This document shows positions 24,352 through 35,121 of a DNA stretch of 64,000 nucleotides, piece after piece; within the stretch, counting starts at the first letter, position 1; the number at the start of each line of letters is the position of its first letter. The notes under the pieces are model-generated. The model was not told where the DNA came from, searched no databases, and worked only from the letters and a program-made list of their open reading frames with translations. The DNA comes from Labia minor (lineage: Eukaryota; Arthropoda; Insecta; Dermaptera; Spongiphoridae), in contig OY720346.1 of the NCBI GenBank assembly GCA_963082975.1, forward strand, positions 35,739,787 through 35,803,786, read 5' to 3'. The position numbers and the translations under genes are program-made.

Positions 24352-24697
24352 AAAAAGAGGGTAAATGGTAAGAATTGTTCTTATCTTGGTTGGGATATGG
24401 TATAGTAGGTCTACATGTGTCATTTCGAAGATATCGATGAGTTATGCTTTTCTTTGCTGTGTTCTTAGCAAATTACGTTAAACAATTCTTTTCTAGTATG
24501 AATTTCTATTTTAATTCTAAAAAAAATTTAGTAAGTAATACATTAGTTACATACCCAATTAACATTTGATATATCTCAACCTTCATTGGTTCCAGTATAT
24601 TTTTCAGTTGGAGGAACTATTTCCAAAATAATTTTTTATATATGCAAATTAATTCATAAATCTAGTTTTTTCTAAATTTTTTCAATTTGGTTCTTAA

Positions 24698-25317
24698 AAT
24701 AAATTGACCTGTGGCCAGGCCAGAACCGACCGACGGTTTGAAGTAAATTAATTTCCAGCTACAGAAACAATTTCAAATAATTTTAATATATCTATTAATG
24801 TAATAAAAAACAGATAGGCATATAACATAAATATTTTTAATTTTATTTTATTTAGAATATATATGCAAGAACAGGCTGTGACGTCATGAATGGCTGGATG
24901 ACGTAGTATAATTTTAATTAAGAAAAAACTAATAAAGATGATTTTTCTCGAGTATAAAACCAATACAAAGTGCATGATTCGTGGTGATATGTAAAAAATC
25001 TCCTTATGTGAAATTTGGTGCGAAAATAACCCTTACCTTCCTATCGTCGATCGCTAATACTACCACTTCCGGTTTTCGGATTTGCACCAAAAGTTGATCA
25101 ATTCATCATACTGATGCATTAAGTAAATATACCAAATTTCATCAAAATCCGTTGAGCCGTTCAAGCTGTACACATCTATACGGACGGACGCACAGACATC
25201 ATGCTAAAAATACTTTTTTCTGATAAGAAAATGCATGATTCGTGGAGATATGTAAAAATCTCCACATGGGAAATTTGGTGTGAAAACAATACCTCCCTTA
25301 CTATCGTCGGTCGGTAA
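24698..25317 (-). repeat. Helentron-like repeat family B, copy 4
   Basis: Reversed copy. The 3' hairpin and AGGTCAATTTATT are at 24698-24722 and the 5' end TTACCGACCGACGATAG is at about 25317. The tetranucleotide tract is reduced to a few GGAC units near 25180-25190. Confidence 0.68.
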
Positions 25318-25329
25318 AAATGTGATAAT

Positions 25330-26200
25330 AACTGAAATCTTTACAGAATACCCTAATCAACGAATAATATGATTAATATTATTTATCTATTTCGCCGAAC
25401 TACAAATATAATATATGTGTATAAACGTTAAATATTTTTCTTTACATAAAATTTAATTTTGTTTACTTTAAATAATATGAGTCAAAATATTTTTTACAAA
25501 ATGAAGTGTGTAGGTATCCTTAGAAGAATTTCAGCAATTTTTTTTCAAAAAAATAATTTTAAAAATCAATAAATTATAAAAAAAAACTGAAATTATATGA
25601 AAAATAATTATTTTCCGTATTATTTTCCAAAATATTAAGATTAATTAATATTAATTAATCAAATATTATAAAATTATATAATTTAGTAAATATAACTCCT
25701 TAAATATATATATTTATATATTCCAATAATTAAAATGAAATAAATTAGATATATAATGAAATAATATGAATAATAATTATTTATTTAAATCATAATCGTC
25801 AAATAGTTAGTTTTACTTATGACAGAATTTAAAAATAATTTAATTTAAGATTGAGAATGAATAAATTTTGTCTTCGGTAAATTTAATTATATATTGAAGC
25901 TATTTGGCCAGGCAAATGCTATTTACCTAAAATTGTAATTTGCCTACGACATATGTATATATTCAGGTAAAAGAAATTTATAAAATAATCATTGGTTTTA
26001 TCTAAGATATTTTAAAGAAAATTATTTTTAATATTTGTTTTGTTTTTGTATATTTTTTTTTTGTTTTGTTTAAATAAAACATTTCGTAAATGTTTCTATA
26101 AACATGTTTATATAAATATAGATATATAATAAATAGCCATTCATTTGTTTCAGTATTGATGTTTATTTACATTCAAAATCTAAATATATTTCCCCGTAAG
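25330..26200. other. AT-rich intergenic sequence
   Basis: I see no gene or defined repeat here. Confidence 0.5.
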
Positions 26201-26219
26201 AAATTTTAATTTAATAGTC

Positions 26220-26651
26220 ATGTCGGTTTTTCGCTCCACTTTCGATCGACTTTTGCAATTTCGTAATATTTTGAAGCAATCCAATGCCTCTATATACATC
26301 GCCCGTGAAAAACCATACGTTTACTCTCAATGGGAAGGTCAAAAGAAACCTATCAAATCATACGGACTGGATGTTATACCACCAATGTTGAGACGGGAAA
26401 TTTTCATTAAAGAATTATTAATTCGCGTCTTACCGGGACTTGAAATAAATAACATTCGCATCAAAGAATTAAGAAATCATGGATTACTCATCAATTGTTT
26501 TTATCCAACATTTATTGAACCAAAATATTATGATTATAACCGAAGTATCATTGAAGAATCTTTAATGGATATTTTGAAAGTACCTGTAAGATTTAATTTA
26601 CACACTGTAAAAAAAATTGTAGAAAAAACACAAATTAAATTTGTCTTTTAA
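26220..26651 (+). CDS. Single-exon hypothetical protein, 143 aa
   Basis: An uninterrupted frame from ATG 26220 to TAA 26651 with richer, balanced codon use (runs such as SVFRSTFDRLLQF, GLDVIPPMLRREIF, LLIRVLPGLEI) that stands out from the surrounding AT-rich DNA. The N-terminal stretch is basic, amphipathic and lacks acids until Asp-9, which would fit a mitochondrial targeting peptide, but this is inference. No membrane segment or familiar motif is seen. AT-rich DNA flanks both sides, and no intron is needed. It could be a small host gene or a retrocopy. I do not recognise the family. Confidence 0.6.
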   Translation: MSVFRSTFDRLLQFRNILKQSNASIYIAREKPYVYSQWEGQKKPIKSYGLDVIPPMLRREIFIKELLIRVLPGLEINNIRIKELRNHGLLINCFYPTFIEPKYYDYNRSIIEESLMDILKVPVRFNLHTVKKIVEKTQIKFVF

Positions 26652-26659
26652 GAACCACT

Positions 26660-27310
26660 TAAAATTAGCGATTTTTTTTTTGTTTTTATTCTACATTTTA
26701 ATGTTATTTTTGAGAGAGTGTTAAAATATCTATATTACCCCTCTTCTTCCTCCGCTTTCAGGAATACACTAATAGGCTAATCTCCGTTTATTTTGATTTC
26801 TTATTTTTTAATTAAAAAAAAACAAAATAGCTTATAGTATCATTAATCAAATAATCGATATTATGTGAATAAATATTAAATAATTAATTAATAATCTTAA
26901 ACCTAATTTTAGTGAGATGTTAAAAGGTCATAGGAAAATAAAAATAATCTATATAATATTTAATTACACCCTACTCGTTTTTTCTAAACAGAATATTTTT
27001 CTATAACACGAACCTCAAAAAAAAAATTATTATAAATTTTAATTTCGAAGACTGTTGGTTTATGGCCACGCTTCTGGGAGCGATATGACGGTTTGTTTAC
27101 TTTGTACATATTAGAAAATTATTTTATACATATTCATTGAATTCTTTATGATGGTATACATTGTAATCCAACAAAGTCATTATTTTATATAATAAAAATT
27201 TAGTATGTAATTATCGTAATTTAAATCCGCTCATGTTCATGAAATTATAGTAAAAGAACAAACAAAAGATTTTTCTCTTCTTCTTATTATTATTAATAGA
27301 CCATACGTCT
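26660..27310. other. AT-rich intergenic sequence
   Basis: No gene recognised. A less AT-rich patch at about 27045-27100 has no informative frame. Confidence 0.45.
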
Positions 27311-27314
27311 GTTT

Positions 27315-27780
27315 AGACCAACACGTCACGCTATCGCTGCTTCGTACGACCTCTGCTTCGTCTTCCATCAGATCGATTAGATAAGATTTTCTTGAAGAGT
27401 CGATCTTCGCTCATCCTCTCCTTATGCATATACCAATTTATCCAGTCATAATTTTTTTGAATTTTACATGTTTCCCTAATATCAACGGTTCTTTTTCTTA
27501 TCAAACATCGAGACATTTAGAATTCTTCTAAGTCTCGGCCGTTTCCAATATTTGTTTGGTTTTAGCAGTGCAGGGTCTAATTTTCTCTACGTATGTTGAT
27601 ATTGGACATACCGTTGTCTTATAGATTCGTACTTTGGCTTCTGTTCTCAGAAATTTATTTGACCAGGTGTTAAGATAACCCGATATCCTAAGTGTCTTAA
27701 TTGCCTGTTGTTTTACCTCTATCTCTAGATCTTGATGAGACATTATTTGTATGCCAGGGTAGGTGAAGGACATGCCTTGT
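27315..27780 (-). pseudogene. LINE reverse transcriptase C-terminal fragment
   Basis: Two adjoining minus-strand frames separated by a stop near 27527 carry the C-terminal part common in insect endonuclease-RT proteins: YPGIQIMSHQDLEIEVKQQA, TEAKVRIYKTTV, then RMSEDRL and a GRRSRGRTKQR tail. It is a short dead fragment. The clade is not determined. Confidence 0.65.
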
Positions 27781-28036
27781 TCGATGACCTTGTCTTACAG
27801 TTGGAGTTTACAACGGAGTGACTCTTTTGATATGGCAAGTTTTTATATTTTTGATGTTGATAAGGATCTAGAGATACAGATTCAATTTATTTTTATGATA
27901 TCTTGAATAGTTTCATTTTTATCGGCAATTTCATTGGAGAAAAATGTGTTCTTTTTTATAAATTTATGAAAAAATTTAATAATTTTAAATACGAGGTTTA
28001 ACGAATTATATATCAATTTATTTCATTATTATTATA

Positions 28037-28120
28037 GGTCCATAACTTTGAACTTATTATATCCATTACTAATAAGGTCCATAACTTTGAACTTATTATA
28101 TCCATTACTAATAAGGTCCA
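28037..28120. repeat. Tandem duplication, two units of about 43 bp
   Basis: The unit AAGGTCCATAACTTTGAACT plus TATTATATCCATTACTAAT is present twice in direct succession. Confidence 0.85.
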
Positions 28121-28189
28121 AACTCCGCCACCTGAAAAGAAAAAATATTATTATAAGTTTTTTTTTTTAAATTATAAATAAAATAAATT

Positions 28190-29600
28190 AAATTAAACTT
28201 ATTTGTCGCAGAGATGTCTCGGCGCATTTAACCTCCTGAAGATCTAAACTCGCCTTCTGAAAAGAAAAAATATTATTATGTTTGTTTTTATATATATATA
28301 TATATATGTGCGACTTCTTCTCCGGATGACTCCGCCTATCGCATCCCGCTCTCCACCTCGTCCTATCATTCCAATCTCCCTCCTGAAGTCCCCGGGCATT
28401 CATCGCACTGAGCACATCCTGATGCCAGGTTCTTGGGGGTCGTCCACGCTTTCTTTTCTCAACAGGAACCCATTGTCACACTCGTTTCGGCCATCGATTG
28501 TCATCCATCCTCATGAGATGGCCATACCACCGCAATCTCTTGGTTTCAATTCTGCTAATGATGTGTCTTCATCTATACCCATCATTTCTCTTATTCTATC
28601 GTTCCTTATGTGGTCGAGCCTCGATATTAAGGAGCTCCGTCGCCGGAAGTCCATCTCCACCAAGCAGTCTTTGAGATTCCCACCCACGTCTCGGCACCAA
28701 AGGTTGTTATACTCTCCACGATTGTGTGGTATATAGTTTTTTTTAGTATTCCAAGTTAACTCATCATTCCAGAGAACTGCATTAAGTTGTTTTAATGCTC
28801 TTTTCCCCTGTCCTATTTTATTATTGATATCTTCTAAGCTCTTTGCATTGGATGCCAGGATCAGTCCCAGGTATTTGAAGGAATTACATCCCTTGACTAC
28901 CCTCCCATCGATGTTCAGATTCTCTTTCACTTCATTAGCCACCTTCAGGTATTCCGTTTTATCAAAATTTATAGTTAAGCCCCATTTATCATATTCCTCT
29001 TTTAGTTTTTTTTAACATGTAGACTGCACTATCTTTTTCTCCAGTAATAATAACTTGGTCGTCGGCAAATAGCAATGTATAAAGAATTTCATTATCTATT
29101 GGGACACCCTGACCCACACATTTGGATCTCCATGATGTAAGTGCTCTTTCTATATAAATTTTAAAAAGGGTTGGTGCCATTGCGCACCCTTGTCGAAGTC
29201 CTTTTGTGACTGAAAATTCAGGAGAGACCATATTTCCTTGATTGACTACACTTGTGCAACCAGTATAATACTTTTTAATTGTTTTGGTGTATACATCCGT
29301 CACATTGCTATTCATCATGCTGGTCCACAACTGTGTCGTATGCCTTTTGCAAATCTACAAATACCAGGTGAGTTCCTAGTTCTCCATAAAGTTGCGAAGG
29401 GTAAATATCCCGTCGGTACACGACCGACCCATCCTAAATCCATTTTTTTCTATTAAGGAAAGAGGACTTATTTCATTTACTGGTTGAGTGTCCGATTTAT
29501 AACCTTTGATGAAAATAACTATGTTGAGGCTCTGTTGAACATTGGAAACGACTTTCAGCTCCTGAATCATTACAGATACATTGAAAATGAGAGCATTTAT
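28190..29600 (-). pseudogene. LINE reverse transcriptase remnant (RT to C terminus)
   Basis: Minus-strand order: NGFRMGRSCTDGI, then VDLQKAYDTV in another frame, then KGLRQGCAMAPTLFKIYIE with the catalytic LFADDQVIIT, then FKYLGLILAS and the C-terminal RDVGGN...GGMAIS, GRPPRTW and RGLQEGDWNDR. Several frameshifts and stops separate them, so it is not functional. The 3' side ends in a (TA)n tract at about 28288-28307. The RT and tail are typical of insect LINE ORF2 proteins, but I cannot fix the clade. Confidence 0.75.
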
Positions 29601-29841
29601 AATGAATGAATGAAGTGAAGAAGGATCTTAATAAGATTGTGTAAATAAGTGTTGGAAAAATTGTTTTTGGTGGGAATACCATCAAAAGTGTTTTTATTTT
29701 TACTTTTTTTGATTGTGGTGATTTCATTGTTTGTTTTTAGACGCTTTTATTTGTTGATTTTTTTGGAAGATTGTTTGTTTATTTTTGTTTTGTAATTTGT
29801 AAATATTAATCACAAAAAGGGTAGATAGAAATAATATACTA

Positions 29842-31001
29842 AGGTAATGGCACCAATAGATGACATTTTAAGCGCTCTTGTTCCTATTTTCTTTTATAAA
29901 ACTGAAACTATACATCTCACAAAAAAAATCTTTTGGTTATTATAAAGCTTATCTTACCTTTTATCACCAGGATAAATATTTTAAACTTTTATTTGAGTTT
30001 AATAGGAAATATAATTTTTTTTCAAAGTAATCAAATGGAACCTATAGATGACACCAAAAATTTTGGTGGAACCTAATGATGACAATTATGGAACCCAAAG
30101 ATGACATCTACTTTTTTTCACTTCGCTTGCTCTCTTTATCTTCAACTTATTTATTTACAAAGTAAAACATCTTTCCAACACCTTGTTGCTGCTTTAACTT
30201 TAGTTATAATTAAAAAATCAGGTTTCATATAATGATACATTAGATATATTTATTGTGATTGATTTTATTTTTAGCTGATTATTATAATAAAATAAAAAAT
30301 TGATTTTAAACAAATCTTTTTTTAATTATGCATTTTTATTTATACATTGAGAACAGAGTAATTTAAAAAAATTTTCAAAAAAATAGTGTATGAAGTTCTG
30401 GAACTGAAAAAAATTTTCTGACAATGAGAAACACAGCGTCACCTTTAGGTTCCTATATCAATTCAGACATGCAACTTGGTGGAATTATATAAAATTATCT
30501 CCTCTTTACAGCTATTAATATAATAGACAATTTTTTTAAAAACCTACTTATAGCTGACATTGCTGTCATCTATAGGAAAAACAATTTTTAGGGGCACCTA
30601 TAGATAACACCGTTGATAAAAAAGATACTTTTAAAAATTAGGTGTTTAAATTGAAGTGATTTATATCTATATTAAGTCTATTTTATAATGTAGTTATTCA
30701 ATTCTTGATAAATATGAATATAAAAATATAAAATACTAATTAAGAACATTAGTTACCTTAAGGTTATCTTTAAGATTTGTTGAAAAAATCAATTGTTGAC
30801 GATTCGGTCTGCTTTTCAAGTTAAAAGAAAAAAAATAGGGAGACTTATTGTATTGTTGTAGGATATCTCAGGTGGTGGAAAAGCATAACTATCATTTAAA
30901 AAAAAAAATTTCCGCGTATGTTTTAAAATTTGCTTATTTTTTTAGTTTAAATTCAAAAGTGTCATCTATAGGTGCCATGTCATCTATAGGTGCCATTACC
31001 T
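29842..31001. mobile_element. TA-flanked inverted-repeat element with iterated motif
   Basis: The left end AGGTAATGGCACC(A)ATAGATGACA and the inverted right end match over about 25 bp, and TA lies on both sides (29840-29841 and 31002-31003). A core like GGMACCTATAGATGACA recurs inside near both ends: about 30035, 30065 and 30090 direct; 30545 and 30955 reversed; and 30590. There is no ORF of note. It is a non-autonomous DNA transposon of about 1.16 kb, possibly mariner-superfamily by its TA site. The iterated motif could be a transposase binding site (inference). Confidence 0.75.
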
Positions 31002-31009
31002 TACAATTT

Positions 31010-31555
31010 GTATAAAGATTTCTTGAATAAATAAATAAATATGACATATTTTAAATCACAAAAGATTTTATAAAAAAATATGTTTTTTTATTTTTATTAA
31101 ATAAACAAAATAATTTTATTAGTATTAGTTTCAATAAAGTTGGAAATATTGATTGAATATTTATTGAAATGTAAAATCTCATTTTTTTAAAGTGAATTTT
31201 AATAATTATTTCATTTCGATATAAGTAAATTGTTTAATAATTATTCGACTATGAAACTTATGATTTGTTTCATTTTTAATTTTTATAAATAAAATAATTA
31301 TGCAAAAAAATTAAATTAAAATGCTGAGTTCCTGTTGATAAGATTATAATTTAAACTACAGAATGTTCACAAATAATAATTAATAATCTAATACTGAATT
31401 TAATATAATTAATATTTTAACAAAATGTAGATATAATAAATTAATTTAATCAATCATGTATATATAATATAAAAAATAAGATCGTTTTAGTTATAATAAT
31501 TATAACTCAGGAACGGCTTGAATTTATATTTGATTAAAAATGAAATAAAAATAAA
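31010..31555. other. AT-rich intergenic sequence
   Basis: No gene or repeat recognised. Confidence 0.5.
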
Positions 31556-32321
31556 TAAGTTGACCTGTTGCCAGGTCCGAACCGACCGACGGTTTGAAGT
31601 AAATTAATTTACAGCTACAGAAACAATTTCAAATAATTTTAATATATCTATTAATGTAATAAAAAACAGATATGGATATAACATAAATATTTTTAATTTT
31701 ATTTTATTTATAATATATAGCTGGAGTAGCCGGCGTTACCCGAGGCTGTGACGTCATGAAGGGCTGGGTGACGTCATATAATTTTAAATTAAGAAAAACA
31801 TAATGAAGATGATTTTTCCCGACGATAAAACCAATACATTCGTGGTGATATGTATAAAAATCTCCTTATGTGAAATTTGGTGCGAAAATAACCCTTCCCT
31901 TCTTATCGTCGATCGCTATTACTACCACTTCCGGTTTCCGGATTTGTACCAAAAGTTGATCAATTCATCCCACTGATGCATTAAGTAAATATACCAAATT
32001 TCATCAAAATCGGTTGAGCCGTTCAGGATGTACACATCTATACGGACGGACGGACGGACGGACGGACCACTTCCGGTTTCCGGATTTGCACCAAAAGTTG
32101 ATCAATTCATCCCACTGATGCATTAAGTAAATATACCAAATTTCATCAAAATCGGTTGAGCCGTTCAGGATGTACACATCTATACGGACGGACGGACAGA
32201 CATCATGCTAAAAATACTTTTTTCTGTTAAGAAAATGCATGATTCGTGGAGATATGTAAAAATCTCCACATGTGAAATTTGGTGTGAAAACAATACCTCC
32301 CTTACTATCGTCGGTCGGTAA
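31556..32321 (-). repeat. Helentron-like repeat family B, copy 5 with internal duplication
   Basis: Complete reversed copy. A block of about 138 bp starting ACCACTTCCGGTTTCCGGAT and ending in the CGGA tetranucleotide tract is present twice (about 31924-32063 and 32066-32190). Both ends are intact (3' hairpin at 31560-31580, 5' TTACCGACCGACG at about 32321). Confidence 0.7.
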
Positions 32322-32329
32322 TAATGTTT

Positions 32330-33270
32330 TCATATACTAAGCAAATAAGAATACTAGTAAATAGAAAATCTATTATTGAACTACTGGTTAATTATTAATA
32401 GACTTGTTTGGGTTTTATTATGGTTGGTAGATGCGTTGTGAGATTCTATGCTGACGACCAGACACCGACTGAACGGGCCAAACGCCTCTTTTCTACTTGA
32501 AATAAAGTACCATTGGCATACTCATTGCAAGATTCAGTTGATTATTATACAAAATAGTATATTTGAATGGGGTTTCTTGTTATGATAATTTGTTATAATG
32601 CGCGCGCTGCGGGGGCATAAAATGAAATGAATGACCGTGAACCGTAATGCTAGTGGCCTATCCATCCAGGAGTAACAATTTCACTTCAGTACTGAATATT
32701 TCTCTTCAGGGGTATTTTTTAGCTTTTTTTATACCATATTAACAAAATGTTAATTATAATTTAAGAATTATTATTCAATTTATTATTATTTATTTATGTT
32801 TCATTCCTGTAGAAGGCCATGTTGAAACATAATAAGCCAAAGCCCACATATCTCAAGCACCATTACAACTTTTGAGACCCTTGATTTCCTGTCGAAGCGA
32901 TATTTCATGACTTGCATACTCGCTGGTGCTCTGTGGAGATAATTCAAAACCAGAACTCGCTCTAGAGAGTGACAAACAATTGCATGAAGGGCGGCATTTT
33001 GATTATGAATACATTTTACGAATATAGAGGCATCCATCTATTCTGTTGCCCAAGCGCAGTCAATGTTAAAGAGTTCAAATCTCAAATCTTCCAAGAACTA
33101 TAATGCAACTGTTTCAATATTCCGCTTCGGTGTCGATGTGGATGGCTCTCCTGCCTAATGACTTTTTGAGCTTGGGATTGTAGTAATAGATCTAGTTTTC
33201 ATACGCCGCAGAAAACTCTTCTTTTTTGCTTGGCAAGCAATAAAAGTGTAACGTAGAAACGGTTCAAAAT
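32330..33270. other. Intergenic sequence without recognised gene
   Basis: The stretch is mixed in composition. A GC-rich patch (GCGCGCGCTGCGGGGGCA, about 32600) and a 78-codon minus frame at 32801-33037 show no motif that I recognise. It may include the 5' part of the hAT pseudogene that follows. Confidence 0.4.
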
Positions 33271-35121
33271 TAAATTGCAAAATTTGATCTTTTTATGGAA
33301 AATCATGTTGATAGAGCTCTTCAACGGAACAATAGAGTTCACTATTTGAGTAAGGACAGTCAACATGAATTGTTGGAAATTTTAATTAAAACGATTAGGG
33401 ATAAAATTTTACTCTCGCTACGTAAATCTAAATACTATTCAATAATATTAGATTGTAAACCTGATGCAAGTAACAGAACAGATGACATTTATTGTTAGAT
33501 TTGTTTCTTTTGAGAATGAAGTTGTAAAAATAAAAGAAAATATTTTGGTCTTTGTTGATATAACTGATTCAACAGGATATGGTTTATGTTCAACAATAAT
33601 ATATCATATGGAAAAAAGGAACATTCCCGTTGAAGACATGCGTGGTCAGGGTTATCACAATGGAGCAAATATGAAAGAAAAAAAAATGGGCTGCAAAATT
33701 TACTTTTGAACAAAAATCCTCGAGCTTTTTTCGTACCTTGTGCTGCCCATACTCTAAATTTAATTATTGCAGCTAAGGTGAACACAGATAAAATTAGTTT
33801 TTTTTAATATCATTCAAGAAAAATATAATTTCTTTTCATCTTCTACTAAGCGTTGGACAATACTCTTTAAAATATGTTAAAAATTTAACTTTGAAACAAC
33901 CATCAGATACACGATGGGAAAGTAAGATTAATGCAATTCGGCCCTTACGATATCAATTAGGAGAAGTTTACGATTCACTTTTTGATATTGTAAATAATGA
34001 AAATTTTAATTAAGAGATCCAACATGAAGCACGAGCATTATGTTTAAAAATAAAAGAATACAAATTTTTTTGCTCTCTTATAATTTGGCATGGCTTGCTC
34101 AAAAGAATAAATCCTGTAAGTAAAATGCTTCAAAGCCCAAATATTAATATTACACATGCATTAGAATCAATAGAAGGCTTAAAAATATTTTTTCAAGATT
34201 ATCGATCAGAACTGAAATTTAAGGATATTCTAAAAACAGCAAAAGAACTGAGCGAATAGGTGGATGGAGAACAAGAATTTAGAAACAGTTCGGAAGTGCG
34301 ATAACGAAAGAAGACACGACAATTTGATTATGAGCAAACCGGCGAATCGCCTCGATTTCCACTAGATAAATTTAAAATCAATGTATTTTATACGCTTTTA
34401 GATATTGCAATGTGTTCGACAAATGATCGTTTTGAACAATTAAAGACATATTTTGAAAATTTCGATTTTTTGAATAAATTACCGGAAATTAATAATATAT
34501 CTTTAAGAAAATATTGTAACGATTTAGAGATTATTTTAAAGGACGGCGACAGTAAAGATATTAATCAATCGAGTTAATTGATGAGTTGTGTGCTTTCCAG
34601 GATATTTTTCCGAAAGATGATTTTCATATTTGAAAACCTTTTGATATTCTTAATTATATTGTGTCTAATAATTTAGTTTTCCCTAACTTTTCAATTGCCT
34701 TAAGAATACTGTTAACTTTACCTATTAGTGTAGCACATAGGTTCTTAAACTTATGTACTCCACGGACCCCCACTTGAAAAAATTTTTTTTGACGGACCCC
34801 CATCACAACTTTAGGTACTTTACGTCATTTTATTAATTAATTTCTGGATTACGATCTCATAAGGACAAGGATATATGATGAATATTTCTAACAGTGATTG
34901 GTGAATAACGATTTTTTTGCATATTGTAGAACACATTTTATTAGAAATTATAATATTGAAGAAAGAAAATACAAACATTGTCATAGCAACAAATCTCACA
35001 AATTATAATGGGTACTTACATTAAATTCATATAAATATTTTATAATTTTTTTCAGAAAATATTAAATAAGAAATATTTTAAAAAATAACTGCATCTATCT
35101 CATTAAATATAACTTACATAT

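Noticed and set aside
32801..33037. Minus-strand frame with a Leu/His-rich peptide that at first suggested an ankyrin-like repeat
   Set aside because: The spacing and key residues of an ankyrin repeat are not there.
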